In this document: one piece after another, positions 50,089-61,689 of the stretch | Position numbering within the stretch: the first letter of the stretch is position 1 | How the letters are laid out: each line of letters starts with the position of its first letter | Program-made: the position numbers and the translations under genes | Assembly: GCA_002551355.1 (NCBI GenBank) | Contig: NTHE01000037.1 | Span: 1-64,000 of the forward strand | Reading direction: 5' to 3' | DNA: 64,000 nt | DNA from: Streptomyces sp. man185 | GTDB lineage: Bacteria > Actinomycetota > Actinomycetes > Streptomycetales > Streptomycetaceae | The notes under the pieces: model-generated | Told to the model about the DNA's origin: nothing | Seen by the model: the letters and a program-made list of their open reading frames with translations, nothing else | Database searches by the model: none

Positions 50089-50889
50089 GTGACAGGCTCG
50101 GACATCCCCTCATCCTTCAGGCTCGCGTACGTTCCCGGCGTGACGCCCACCAAGTGGGTGAGGGTCTGGCACGAGCGGCTGCCCCACACCACCCTGGAGC
50201 TCGTCCAGGCCACCGCCTCCGAGGCGCCGCAGCTGCTGGCGGGCGGTGGCGCCGACGCCGGTCTCGTACGGCTTCCGGTCGACCGGAGCGCCCTGAGCGC
50301 GATCCCCCTGTACACCGAGACCACCGTCGTCGTGATCCCCAAGGACCATGTCGCGACCGCCGCGGACGAGGTGTCGCTCGCCGAGCTGTCCGACGAGATC
50401 GTGCTGCATCCGCTGGACGACGTCCTCGACTGGGAGACCCTGCCCGGCCGCCCCGCCGTCGAGCGCCCGGCCACCACGGCGGACGCGATCGAGCTGGTGG
50501 CGGCGGGCGTGGGTGTCCTCCTCGTCCCGCAGTCCCTGGCCCGGCTCCACCACCGCAAGGACCTCACCTACCGACCGGTCCCGGAATCCCCCGAGTCACG
50601 CGTCGCCCTGTCCTGGCCGGAGGCGGAGGAAACCCCCGACCTGGTGGAGGAGTTCATCGGGATCGTCCGGGGCCGCACCGTCAACAGCACCCGAGGCCGC
50701 GCGGCCACCCCGCAGCGCCCCACGGCGAAAGCCAAGGACAAGGCCAAGGAGAAGGCCAAGGGCAAGCGGGCCGGCACCGGCGGCGGGTCGGGCGGCGCCC
50801 GGCACAAGCCCGCCGCGGGCAGGAAGCCCACGTCGGGCGGCCGGGCCGGCGGCCAGAGCGGCAAGCGCGGAAAGCCGCGCGGCCGGTAG
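50089..50889 (+). CDS. LysR-type effector-binding domain protein lacking a DNA-binding domain
   Basis: A 266-residue protein. Residues 8-190 match the periplasmic-binding-like effector domain of LysR regulators (FRLAYVPGVTPTKWVRVWHE, LVRLPVDRSALSAIPLYTET, then AAGVGVLLVPQSLARLHHR). There is no N-terminal helix-turn-helix. A strongly basic Lys/Gly/Arg tail of about 65 residues ends the protein and could bind nucleic acid nonspecifically. The divergent DUF5997 protein might supply the missing regulatory half, which is inference only. GTG start. Confidence 0.82.
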   Translation: MTGSDIPSSFRLAYVPGVTPTKWVRVWHERLPHTTLELVQATASEAPQLLAGGGADAGLVRLPVDRSALSAIPLYTETTVVVIPKDHVATAADEVSLAELSDEIVLHPLDDVLDWETLPGRPAVERPATTADAIELVAAGVGVLLVPQSLARLHHRKDLTYRPVPESPESRVALSWPEAEETPDLVEEFIGIVRGRTVNSTRGRAATPQRPTAKAKDKAKEKAKGKRAGTGGGSGGARHKPAAGRKPTSGGRAGGQSGKRGKPRGR

Positions 50890-51002
50890 CGCGCCGAGCG
50901 GTCGGTCCGCACGCGTTCTGGGCGGGCGCCTGCCGGAAACGCCACCCCGCGGCGGTTCTCTCGTTGATGAGGCAACCGCCGTACCAGGGGAGCGCCCGAC
51001 CG

Positions 51003-52676
51003 ATGCCGAACATCCGCAGAACCCAGCACCTTGGCCTCATCGGGATGGTGCTCATCGCCGTGGCCTTCGCCGGACTCCAGCTGACCGCGGTCACCGGACG
51101 GGCCTCGCCCGACACGAAGAACTACCTCTCCTACGCCCTGAGCCTCAGTGGTGACAGCCGGGAGGACGCGGGCCGAAGGGCCATCGCCCACTCCTGCGCC
51201 AGCGGGCAGCACGCACCCCTGAACACCATCCCCTGGACCAGCAGGAAGACCGCGGGGGAGTCGGAGGAGAGTTGCGTGCGCCGGCTGAACGACTCGGTCG
51301 CGTACTGGTCCCGCCACGGCAACACCTCAGGGATGACCGCGCCGTTCGCCAACCAGCGGTTCATGGCCATCTTCGAGGCCAGGCCCGGCTACCCGCTGTT
51401 CCTGGTCCCCTTCGTGGCGGCCTTCGGCGCGACCTGGGGCCTCTGGCTCGCCGGCCTCGTCGTCGCGCTGGCCGGAAGCATCTGCGTCCTGCTCACCCTC
51501 CGTGTCGCGGGCGCTTCCCGGCGCGCCGGTCTGGCCGGGCAGGCTCTGTACCTCGCTCTGCCGACCGGCACCGTCGCCATGAACCCCCTCAGCGACGGGC
51601 TCTCCCTGGCGCTCGGCACGGCGGTCGTCCTCGGCTGCACCCTGCTGCTGCGGGAGCGGCCCCGTGCGGGCGCGGCGCTCGTCGCGGGCGGCCTGGCCCT
51701 GATGTTCCTCGTCCGCTACTCGCAGGCACTGCTGCTGGCGGCAGCCCTCGCGGGAGTCTTCCTGGCCCGGTCCGGGTGGCTCCGTCTGAAGGGGCGGCAG
51801 ACCACCCCCGTCCTCCGTGCGGCCGTACTGTGCGGTGCGTCGGCGGCCTTCATCTACGCGGGGGCGCATCTGCTGGGGTGGCCCATGGGCCAGGACAGCG
51901 CCCAGGACCTGCTGACCCACCACTATCAGCGCCCCGATCTGCCCAACCCCTGGCCCGAGTTCTTCGTGCAGGAAGGGGTCTTCTGGTCGGCGTGGCTGCG
52001 ACGCCAGGCCACCTATCCCGTTCTTCCCGTCCTGCTCGCCCTCTCGGCCTGGTCGCTGCTGAGGCGGCGCTCCGTGGTGCTGCCCATCGCCCTGGCGGCA
52101 GGTGCGGCGGGCCTCCTCAACCAGGCGGGCCACCCGAATCTGGCCCAACTGCTCGGCTACCGACTCATCGTGTTCGTCTGGCTGCTGCCCGCTCTGGCGA
52201 TCCCGCTGCTGCTGGACCGGCCGGCCCGGGATCCCTCACCCGTCCCCGCGCACCCGGAGAACGCAGGCGTCGGTCAGCGCGACGACACGGCCGACGCCGC
52301 CCAGCAGCTACGTCAGGGCGTGAGCCTCCGGGGAGGCCGGGGCCCGTCTCACGGTCCGCGCCAGACGTTGGCGAAGGCCGTGTTCTCGATGGTCCGCCTC
52401 TGCCGTACGGCCTCCAGCTCCATCACCGCCTCGTGGACGGCGGCGACCACCGTGGTCGCCGACTCGTCGTCGAGGCGGAGTTGGTCGTCGGACCGCCCGC
52501 CGTCGAGGCCCACGGCCGACGCGAGCGCGGCAAGGACGGGCTCCCCCTCCTCCCAGCGGTCCACGGCCCGGCGGCGGCCGGGCGTATCCACCAGCTCCAC
52601 GCGCTTCGGCCCGAAGGGCAGCCGGCCGCTTCTCTGCTGGGTGAGCTCGCCGTCCCGCTCCAGAGCGTCCTGGTAG
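51003..52676 (+). CDS. Polytopic membrane protein (glycosyltransferase-like architecture), 3' end uncertain
   Basis: A 557-codon open frame. Residues 1-410 are a membrane protein with about nine helices and a large loop after the first (containing DTKNYLSYALS), reminiscent of the GT-C/DUF2079-type organisation, but no family is recognised. The open frame then runs antisense through most of the GPP34 gene as low-complexity Ser/Arg sequence, which is unlikely to be real protein. A +1 shift near the end would stop at 52323, so a late frameshift or sequencing error is possible. Confidence 0.7.
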   Translation: MPNIRRTQHLGLIGMVLIAVAFAGLQLTAVTGRASPDTKNYLSYALSLSGDSREDAGRRAIAHSCASGQHAPLNTIPWTSRKTAGESEESCVRRLNDSVAYWSRHGNTSGMTAPFANQRFMAIFEARPGYPLFLVPFVAAFGATWGLWLAGLVVALAGSICVLLTLRVAGASRRAGLAGQALYLALPTGTVAMNPLSDGLSLALGTAVVLGCTLLLRERPRAGAALVAGGLALMFLVRYSQALLLAAALAGVFLARSGWLRLKGRQTTPVLRAAVLCGASAAFIYAGAHLLGWPMGQDSAQDLLTHHYQRPDLPNPWPEFFVQEGVFWSAWLRRQATYPVLPVLLALSAWSLLRRRSVVLPIALAAGAAGLLNQAGHPNLAQLLGYRLIVFVWLLPALAIPLLLDRPARDPSPVPAHPENAGVGQRDDTADAAQQLRQGVSLRGGRGPSHGPRQTLAKAVFSMVRLCRTASSSITASWTAATTVVADSSSRRSWSSDRPPSRPTADASAARTGSPSSQRSTARRRPGVSTSSTRFGPKGSRPLLCWVSSPSRSRASW

Positions 52677-52954
52677 GTGGCCGAGAGGTCCCGGCCGCGA
52701 CGCCACAGCCAGTCCTCGATCCGCTCGTGGGGCGGCTGCCGGGAGATGTGCCCCGCCGCGTCGCCGAGCAGCCGGTCGTCCGGCGCCGGCGCCGCGCCCG
52801 GCACGATGCGGTCGCCGTCCAGGGTGACGGCTCCCGCGCCGATGAGTTCGAACAGCTCGGCTCCGGCGAGTGCGAGCGACAGGTCGCCCTGCCCCACGGT
52901 GTGCTCCGGCTCCGGGTCCATGGCGATGATGAACAGGTCTTTCGCCGTGGTCAT
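52349..52954 (-). CDS. GPP34 (GOLPH3-like) family protein
   Basis: A 201-residue soluble protein of the GPP34 family (TTAKDLFIIAMDPEPEHTVG, LSLALAGAELFELIGAGAVT, then DDRLLGDAAGHI). Eukaryotic GOLPH3 binds phosphatidylinositol-4-phosphate at the Golgi. Bacterial members, abundant in Streptomyces, are of unknown role and may bind membranes. The ATG is at 52954. Its 3' two-thirds overlaps the antisense continuation of the neighbouring membrane-protein frame. Confidence 0.88.
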   Translation of the reverse strand: MTTAKDLFIIAMDPEPEHTVGQGDLSLALAGAELFELIGAGAVTLDGDRIVPGAAPAPDDRLLGDAAGHISRQPPHERIEDWLWRRGRDLSATYQDALERDGELTQQRSGRLPFGPKRVELVDTPGRRRAVDRWEEGEPVLAALASAVGLDGGRSDDQLRLDDESATTVVAAVHEAVMELEAVRQRRTIENTAFANVWRGP

Positions 52955-53202
52955 GAACGGCTCCCCTCATAGGCGTCGGCTGAGGACGGGACCCCACCGG
53001 CCGGGCCCGGCCCGGGGCCGGACGGGCGGCGAGGCGTCTGCCATGACCAGTATCGCCCCCCGCCCGGCGGGCGCGGCCCGGCCCCGCTGACCGCCGGCGG
53101 ACTACGCTCACCCAGGGGTCCGGCCCACATCAGCCCGGGCTCCGCAGGCCGAGGCCCTGACCTTCGGACCTGCGGCGCATCACGGGACGGGGGCGGCAGA
53201 GC

Positions 53203-54636
53203 ATGGGTGCGGGGGAGCTGGAAACGGCGGTCCGGCGGAGGGACGCGGAGGCTGTGACCGCACTGCTGGAGGCGGGGGCGGACCCGGAGACCCGCACGGA
53301 CGACGGCCTGCCGGTGCTCTGCCTGGCGGTCGCCGCGTACGACGCCGCCGTCGCGAGGGCCCTGGTCGAGGGCGGCGCGGACCCGGACCGCGGGCTGCCG
53401 GACGGAACGACCGCGCTGGTACGGGCCATCGACGGCGGTTCTCCCGCGGTGACGAAGGCCGTGCTGGGCCGGGAGCCCCGGCTGGGCCTCCCGGAGGCCC
53501 GGAGGGCGTACCTGCTCGCCCTGGCCCGGGACCGGTACGAGCGGGGCGCGGAAGCCGTGCTCCGGGACAGGGCGGGCGGAACCGGCTCCGTGCGTGAGTG
53601 CCGGGTCGAGGACGACGAGTACGACCACGTCACGCAGTTGACGCTCGGCGACGTCACGGTCCGCGCCGGACACGGCGCGATCCTCACGGACCTGGAGTGG
53701 GCCTTCCGCGTCCTGACGCCCGTGGAGGAGTTGGTGGCCAGGGCCGTGGCACCGCGCGACCACGACCATGTCGACCGGTCGTCCGCCCGGTGGGTACTCG
53801 GCGAACGCCGCAGCAAGGAGACCTGGTCCGCCGTCACGGCGTACCGCCACAGCCCGGATCCGGAGCACCGTCACTTCGTCCTCGACGTGCTCGCGTGTTA
53901 CCAGTTGACGCAGTCGAGCCGACGGAACTCCTACGAGAAGGAGACGGCGGATCTGCTCGTGGCCTGGGCCGCGGAGGGGGAGGGCGACCCGAGCGTCCTC
54001 GCGGAGGTGCTCCGCGTCCTGAGCGAGGTGGAACACCGGGAAGCGGAGGCCGTGGGGCTGCGGCACGCCGGCCACCCGGACCCGCGCGTCCGCGCCCAGG
54101 TCCCCGGCCTCCTCCTGGGCTGGGACGACACCCGCCCCACCTTCGGCAGGGCGGCCCGGGCCGCCCTGCTGGAACTCGCCGGGGACGACCACGGGAGGGT
54201 GCGCGCGCTGACCGGCGGGGCCCTGGCCGCGGCTCATGACGGAAGTTCCGAGTGCACGGACGCCGTCGTCGCACTGCTCCGGGACCCGGTCGCCGAAGTG
54301 CGGGACCGCACCGCGGAGGCAGCGGCCGAGGGCACGGACGGCACAGCGGCGGTCGCCGACGCCCTGGCTGCACTGCTCGACGAGGACGACCTCGGAACCC
54401 GGCTCACCGCGGCCTACGGCCTGCTTCGTCGGAACGACCCGCGTACCGGGGAGGCGATCGACCGCGTGGGATCGCACACCCGCCCCGGCTTCGAGCACGA
54501 CCACCGCCTCGCCGCGCTCTGGAGATGGGAGTGGGACCACAAGGATCGCGCGGACCATCAGGAACGCGAGCACCCGGGCCACCCGGACCACCCGGACCAC
54601 CAAGGCCACCCGGACCACCAGGGCCACGAAGCCTGA
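53203..54636 (+). CDS. Ankyrin/HEAT-repeat protein with His/Pro/Asp tail
   Basis: A 477-residue repeat protein. Three ankyrin-like repeats occupy about residues 1-95 (AVTALLEAGADPETRTDDGL, ARALVEGGADPDRGLPDGTT). HEAT-like helical repeats follow to about 430 (RALTGGALAAAHDGS, VVALLRDPVAEVRDRTAEAA). The last 30 residues are HPDHPDHQGHPDHQGH repeats, which could bind metal ions. It is probably a protein-interaction scaffold. Specific role unknown. It is divergent from GPP34 across 248 bases. Confidence 0.82.
   Translation: MGAGELETAVRRRDAEAVTALLEAGADPETRTDDGLPVLCLAVAAYDAAVARALVEGGADPDRGLPDGTTALVRAIDGGSPAVTKAVLGREPRLGLPEARRAYLLALARDRYERGAEAVLRDRAGGTGSVRECRVEDDEYDHVTQLTLGDVTVRAGHGAILTDLEWAFRVLTPVEELVARAVAPRDHDHVDRSSARWVLGERRSKETWSAVTAYRHSPDPEHRHFVLDVLACYQLTQSSRRNSYEKETADLLVAWAAEGEGDPSVLAEVLRVLSEVEHREAEAVGLRHAGHPDPRVRAQVPGLLLGWDDTRPTFGRAARAALLELAGDDHGRVRALTGGALAAAHDGSSECTDAVVALLRDPVAEVRDRTAEAAAEGTDGTAAVADALAALLDEDDLGTRLTAAYGLLRRNDPRTGEAIDRVGSHTRPGFEHDHRLAALWRWEWDHKDRADHQEREHPGHPDHPDHQGHPDHQGHEA
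54571..54636 (+). repeat. Short tandem repeat encoding His/Pro/Asp units
   Basis: Nine-base units of the CACCCGGAC type encode HPD, HPG and HQG triplets at the end of the ankyrin/HEAT gene. They give a histidine-rich tail. Confidence 0.75.
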
Positions 54637-54681
54637 GGAAATCGCTGGCCGCCGCCCCGCCCCGGTTCCTAGGCTGGGCCG

Positions 54682-55011
54682 ATGAGCCACGGGAAAACGT
54701 CGTACGTCTGCCTCTCCTGCCGGGTGTCGTACAAGCAGCCCCACGACACGGCGAGGCAGCGGACCTGCCCGAACTGTGCGGAGCCGATGACCCACGCGGG
54801 CTCGGCCTTCGCGGCACCGCGACGGCGGGACGTCGCGGCCTGGCGGGCCCTCGCCGTGCTGCTGAACGCGGGCGTGGGCTTCCACAAGAGCTGTTGCGGC
54901 GGGCCCGGCTACCGCCCCCGAGGGCTGCGTGAGGTGCGCGAGCGGTTGACGTACGCGCGGCGCAGCGGCACACCGGTGGCCAAGGCGCTCGTACGGTTCA
55001 ACGTGCCGTAG
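54682..55011 (+). CDS. Small zinc-ribbon-like protein
   Basis: A 109-residue basic protein with two CxxC pairs (C10/C13 and C29/C32) forming a probable zinc ribbon (YVCLSCRVSYK, RTCPNCAEPM) and a later CC pair near residue 70. Related Streptomyces proteins have, as I recall, been labelled deoxyxylulose-5-phosphate synthase, which the sequence does not support. Function unknown. Its last 14 bases overlap the end of the opposite-strand beta-propeller gene. Confidence 0.8.
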   Translation: MSHGKTSYVCLSCRVSYKQPHDTARQRTCPNCAEPMTHAGSAFAAPRRRDVAAWRALAVLLNAGVGFHKSCCGGPGYRPRGLREVRERLTYARRSGTPVAKALVRFNVP

Positions 55012-56620
55012 TGATCAGGACGCGGCCGTCGCTGGTGCCCAGCAGGATTCGGCCGGGTCCTGCGACCGTGACCGCGGTGGGGACGACGGGGACGCCGCGC
55101 ACATGGACATGGCCCCTGGCGAGGAGCGTGCCGGTCGTCGCCTCCAGGGCGATCAGCTCGCCGCTGCCGAGGGCGACGAGGACAGTGCCGGTGGCCGGGT
55201 CGATGTCGAGCGCGGTCGGCGTGCGGTCGACGGGGAAGACCCACGAAGGGGCGCCGGTGGAGCTTTCGGCCAGGGAACGACGGGTCACGAAGCCCTGGAC
55301 CGGTAGACCGACGCGGCCGTCGTGGCGGACGGTGGCCATGACCAGGTCCGTCTCCCCGGCCCTCACGCCGGGGCCGCCGGAGTGGGTCTCGCCGGGCTCC
55401 CAGGACCAGGGAAAGAGACGTCGGCAGCGATCTGCGGCGGGGAACGCGAGGTCCGCCGGGCGGCCGGTGCGGTGGGCGTCGACCATCGTCAGCCACACCT
55501 CCGCGTCCTCGCCCTCGACGGCGCAAACAGGGCAGGTGCAGCGACAGTCGCAGTCCTCGTCGTCGTCCCAGGGGCAGTCGCATACGCAGGAGGATCCGGA
55601 TATGTCCCGGAAGATCGCGTGGGGGCCGTGCCCGAACCGGCTCCGTGACCGTTCTCCGTACCCCGCACGCATCGGCACGAGCAGGGGGCCCTCGGACGTC
55701 GTGACGAGTGAGGCCGGACCAGGGGTGGTGCGGCGGTCGAGTTCGGTCCCGTCGGACAGGCCGATCCGGAGGAACGTCCCGCTGTCGCCGTGCCAGGGGC
55801 CGAGGGCTTCCACCCAGGCGGAGTCTCTTTCGGGGAGAACGACCGCGGTCCGGCCGCCGCCGAGGTCCGGATCGGCGGGTATCGACCACCGTCGCTTCCC
55901 CCGCGCCGACCATCGCTCCAGCAGCACGTGGTCCGCCGTGAGCAGGATGTCCCCGTCCGGCAGGACGGTCAGGGAGCGGATCTCTCCAGGACGTGGCCCA
56001 TCCGTGTCCCGTGCCGCGAGGGCCGGGGTGGGCTCGGGCAGGGAGGTCGGCACGCGCGGCCCGGTCAGCTCCGTGTGCCGGACCGAGCGAGCCGGGACGG
56101 TCCGCCAGTCGGGGCGTACGAGGTCGACGCGGTGCCCCTCCAGCCAGGCGGCCCGGTCCTCCCAGTCGTCGTACGGGGCGAGGAGGATCCGGAGGGTCTG
56201 GGCGTCCGTCCATTCCAGGGAGCGGACCTCCCGCCGGCAGCCCTCCTCGAAGAGGTGGCGGTGCTCACCCGTGGCGAGGTCGAGGAGCACGAGCTCACCT
56301 TCGAAGAAGTAGCCGCCGTCATGGGAACCGGTACCGAGGACGAGCAACGGCCGGGTGGGGTGGAAGGCCGCGGCCCGCAGTCGCCAGCCGGTTCTGAGCC
56401 ACTGCAGGGCCGGGACGCGTGCCGGGGAGTCCGAGGTGTCGGCTCCCGGTAGCGGAGCGGCGTAGACACCGATCGGGTAGCCGTCCGCCGAACCCCGCGG
56501 ATCGTGGCCGCCGAGGACGACATGCGTACCGGTGGGCGCCGAGACGGTGAGGACGGAGCGGCCGAGCTCGGCGCGGGACCGGTCGGCGAGAATCCGGTCG
56601 ACGGCGAGGGGAAGGATCAC
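54998..56620 (-). CDS. WD40/PQQ-like beta-propeller protein with a cysteine cluster
   Basis: A 540-residue soluble protein built of repeated beta-propeller blades (LRAAAFHPTRPLLVLGTGSH, EIRSLTVLPDGDILLTADHV, PTALDIDPATGTVLVALGSG). Between two blades (about residues 345-367) is a cluster of eight cysteines with CxC spacing (SSCVCDCPW, then DCDCRCTCPVC) interrupted by acidic residues, a possible metal site. The GTG at 56620 is chosen. The open frame extends 56 codons further, but that part is basic and lacks propeller character. Function unknown. Confidence 0.78.
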   Translation of the reverse strand: MILPLAVDRILADRSRAELGRSVLTVSAPTGTHVVLGGHDPRGSADGYPIGVYAAPLPGADTSDSPARVPALQWLRTGWRLRAAAFHPTRPLLVLGTGSHDGGYFFEGELVLLDLATGEHRHLFEEGCRREVRSLEWTDAQTLRILLAPYDDWEDRAAWLEGHRVDLVRPDWRTVPARSVRHTELTGPRVPTSLPEPTPALAARDTDGPRPGEIRSLTVLPDGDILLTADHVLLERWSARGKRRWSIPADPDLGGGRTAVVLPERDSAWVEALGPWHGDSGTFLRIGLSDGTELDRRTTPGPASLVTTSEGPLLVPMRAGYGERSRSRFGHGPHAIFRDISGSSCVCDCPWDDDEDCDCRCTCPVCAVEGEDAEVWLTMVDAHRTGRPADLAFPAADRCRRLFPWSWEPGETHSGGPGVRAGETDLVMATVRHDGRVGLPVQGFVTRRSLAESSTGAPSWVFPVDRTPTALDIDPATGTVLVALGSGELIALEATTGTLLARGHVHVRGVPVVPTAVTVAGPGRILLGTSDGRVLITTAR

Positions 56621-56756
56621 CGGCCTCAGCCTCGCCGATCCGGGCCGCGCGGGCAAGAGCTCCGTCGCAGGCCATGCTCTCCCCGACCAGCGGGGCCGCC
56701 CGACAGCCACTCGCGACCACCGTAAGGATCTGCGCAGGTCGGCCCTCACGGAAGCT

Positions 56757-58987
<2,231 letters not shown>

Positions 58988-58991
<4 letters not shown>

Positions 58992-59917
58992 GCGCCGCGC
59001 GGAAGCACACCGCACTCCCGAAGGCGCAGATCCTCATCGAGGCGCTGCCCTGGCTGACCCGTCACCACGGCAAGACCGTCGTCATCAAGTTCGGCGGCAA
59101 CGCCATGATCGACGAGGAGCTGAAGGCCGCCTTCGCCCAGGACGTCGTCTTCCTGCGGCACGCCGGCCTCAAGCCCGTCGTCGTGCACGGCGGCGGCCCG
59201 CAGATCAGCGCCCAGCTCGACAAGCAGGGCCTGATCAGCGAGTTCAAGGCCGGGCTGCGGGTCACCACCCCCGAGGCGATGGACGTCGTCCGGATGGTGC
59301 TCGCCGGACAGGTCCAGCGCGAGCTGGTCGGCCTCCTCAACCAGCACGGCCCCCTCGCCGTCGGCATGACCGGCGAGGACGCCCACACCATCACCGCCAC
59401 CCAGCACCGGCCCACCATCGACGGCGAGTCCGTCGACATCGGCCGGGTCGGCGAGATCACCGCCATCGACACCGGGGCCATCCAGGCGCTGCTGGACGAC
59501 GGGCGCATCCCGGTCGTCTCCTCCATCGCCCGCTCCGCCGACGACCACCACGTCTACAACGTCAACGCCGACACCGCGGCCGCCGCGCTCGCCGCCGCGC
59601 TGAACGCCGAGACGCTGATGGTCCTCACCGACGTCGAGGGGCTGTACGAGGACTGGCCCAACAGCGACGACGTCATCAGCCGGCTCACCGCGAGCGAGCT
59701 GGAGAAGCTGCTGCCCGAGCTGTCCAGCGGCATGGTCCCCAAGATGCAGGGCTGCCTGCACGCCGTGCGCAACGGCGTCGAGACCGCCAGGGTCATCGAC
59801 GGCCGCGTCCAGCACTCGATCCTGCTGGAGATCTTCACCGACGAGGGCATCGGCACGATGGTCGTGCCGGACGCCCCCATCGACGTACACACAGGGCCTG
59901 AACAGGGGGAATCATGA
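58988..59917 (+). CDS. argB: Acetylglutamate kinase
   Basis: A 309-residue amino-acid kinase with [10 protein letters not shown] near the N-terminus, the glycine-rich [11 protein letters not shown] loop and the [20 protein letters not shown] substrate region. The N-terminal helical extension ([18 protein letters not shown]) is the type found in arginine-inhibited hexameric forms, so feedback inhibition is likely. The ATG overlaps the argJ stop. Confidence 0.97.
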
Positions 59918-61119
59918 CCGGCACCGAAGCCGCGGGACTCACCTCGCGCTGGCAGGGCGCGCTGATGGACAACTACGGCACGCCCCGCCTGCCGCTCGTC
60001 CGCGGCGAAGGCGCGTACGTCTGGGACGAGGAGGGCACCCGCTACCTCGACTTCGTCGGCGGCATCGCGGTCAACGCCCTCGGCCACGCCCACCCCGCCG
60101 TCGTCGAGGCCGTCTCCACGCAGATCGCCTCCCTCGGCCATGTGTCGAACCTGTTCATCGCCGAGCCGCCCGTCGCGCTCGCCGAACGGCTGCTGCACCT
60201 GTTCGGCCGTCAGGGGCGGGTCTTCTTCGCCAACTCCGGCGCCGAGGCCAATGAGGCCGCCTTCAAGATCGGCCGGCTCACCGGGCGGGCCCACATGGTC
60301 GCCACCGACGGCGGCTTCCACGGCCGGACGATGGGCGCGCTCGCCCTCACCGGCCAGCCGGGGAAGCAGGAGCCGTTCCGCCCGCTGCCCGGTGATGTCA
60401 CGCACGTGCCGTACGGGGACGTGGACGCCCTGCGCGCAGCGGTGACCACCGACACCGCACTGGTCATCGTCGAGCCGACGCAGGGCGAGAACGGTGTCGT
60501 CGTCCCGCCCAAGGGGTATCTGGAGGCCGCCCGGGAGATCACCCGGGCGACCGGGACCCTGCTGGTCCTCGACGAGGTGCAGACCGGCATCGGGCGCTGC
60601 GGCCAGTGGTTCGAGCACCAGGCGCACCAAGGCGTCGAGCCCGACATCGTCACCCTCGCCAAGGGCCTCGGCGGCGGTCTGCCGATCGGCGCGACCGTCG
60701 CGTTCGGCCCGGCGGCCGACCTGCTGAAGCCTGGGCACCACGGCACCACCTTCGGCGGCAACCCGGTCGCCTGCGCCGCCGGACTCGCCGTCCTCGACAC
60801 CCTCGCCGCCGACGGCACGCTCGACGAGGTCAAGCGGCTCGGCGAGAAGATCCGCGACGGCGTGGAGGCGCTGGGCCACCCCCTGGTCTCCCATGTCCGC
60901 GGCAGCGGCCTGCTGCTGGGTATCGTGCTCACCGGACCCCTCGCACCGCAGGTGCAGCAGGCGGCCCAGGGAGCCGGCCTCCTGGTGAACGCGCCCGCCC
61001 CCGATGTCGTACGGCTCATGCCGCCGCTGATCATCGGTGACGCGGAGGTGGACGCGTTCCTGGAGATCCTGCCGGGAGCTCTCGACGCGGCACACGGGGA
61101 CGGACGATCCGGAGCATGA
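59914..61119 (+). CDS. argD: Acetylornithine aminotransferase
   Basis: A 401-residue class III aminotransferase. It has the PLP-phosphate region [12 protein letters not shown], the aspartate in [15 protein letters not shown], the PLP lysine in [15 protein letters not shown] and the [13 protein letters not shown] segment. It converts N-acetylglutamate semialdehyde to acetylornithine. The ATG overlaps the argB stop (ATGA). Confidence 0.97.
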   Translation: MTGTEAAGLTSRWQGALMDNYGTPRLPLVRGEGAYVWDEEGTRYLDFVGGIAVNALGHAHPAVVEAVSTQIASLGHVSNLFIAEPPVALAERLLHLFGRQGRVFFANSGAEANEAAFKIGRLTGRAHMVATDGGFHGRTMGALALTGQPGKQEPFRPLPGDVTHVPYGDVDALRAAVTTDTALVIVEPTQGENGVVVPPKGYLEAAREITRATGTLLVLDEVQTGIGRCGQWFEHQAHQGVEPDIVTLAKGLGGGLPIGATVAFGPAADLLKPGHHGTTFGGNPVACAAGLAVLDTLAADGTLDEVKRLGEKIRDGVEALGHPLVSHVRGSGLLLGIVLTGPLAPQVQQAAQGAGLLVNAPAPDVVRLMPPLIIGDAEVDAFLEILPGALDAAHGDGRSGA

Positions 61120-61144
61120 CCCTCCGGAGAATGAGGCGACGACG

Positions 61145-61681
61145 ATGACCGAGGCGCAGGAAACCGAGCACGGCGGGCCGTCCGTGCCGCAGACCCGCAC
61201 CGCCCGCCACCGCCGGATCGTGGACATCCTGAACCGGCAGCCGGTCCGCTCGCAGAGCCAGCTGGCCAAGCTCCTCGCCGACGACGGGCTGAGCGTCACC
61301 CAGGCGACGCTCTCCCGCGACCTCGACGAGCTGGGCGCGGTGAAGATCCGCAATACCGGCGGCGAGCTGATCTACGCGGTGCCCAGCGAGGGCGGATTCC
61401 GCACCCCGCAGGCTCCGCTGGGCGGCTCGGCCAAGGAGGAGCGGATGCGCAGGCTCTCGGCCGAACTGCTCATCTCGGCGGAGGCCTCGGCCAACCTCGT
61501 GGTGCTGCGCACCCCGCCGGGCGCCGCCCAGTTCCTCGCCTCGGCCATCGACCAGGCCGAACTGCACGACATCCTCGGCACCATCGCGGGTGACGACACG
61601 CTGATGCTCATCAGCCGCGATCCGAACGGCGGCCAGGCGCTCGCCGACCACCTGCTGAGGCTCGCTCAGAACGACCGCTGA
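61145..61681 (+). CDS. argR: Arginine repressor
   Basis: A 178-residue ArgR: an N-terminal winged helix ([40 protein letters not shown]) and a C-terminal arginine-binding oligomerisation domain ([20 protein letters not shown]). With arginine it binds ARG boxes such as those before argC and argG in this window. Start ATG at 61145, 25 bases after argD, so it is probably in the operon and autoregulated. Confidence 0.96.
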   Translation: MTEAQETEHGGPSVPQTRTARHRRIVDILNRQPVRSQSQLAKLLADDGLSVTQATLSRDLDELGAVKIRNTGGELIYAVPSEGGFRTPQAPLGGSAKEERMRRLSAELLISAEASANLVVLRTPPGAAQFLASAIDQAELHDILGTIAGDDTLMLISRDPNGGQALADHLLRLAQNDR

Positions 61682-61689
61682 ACTCCTTA

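Noticed and set aside
54682-55011. Labelling the small protein as deoxyxylulose-5-phosphate synthase
   Set aside because: At 109 residues with a zinc ribbon and no thiamine-pyrophosphate domain, the sequence does not support that enzyme.
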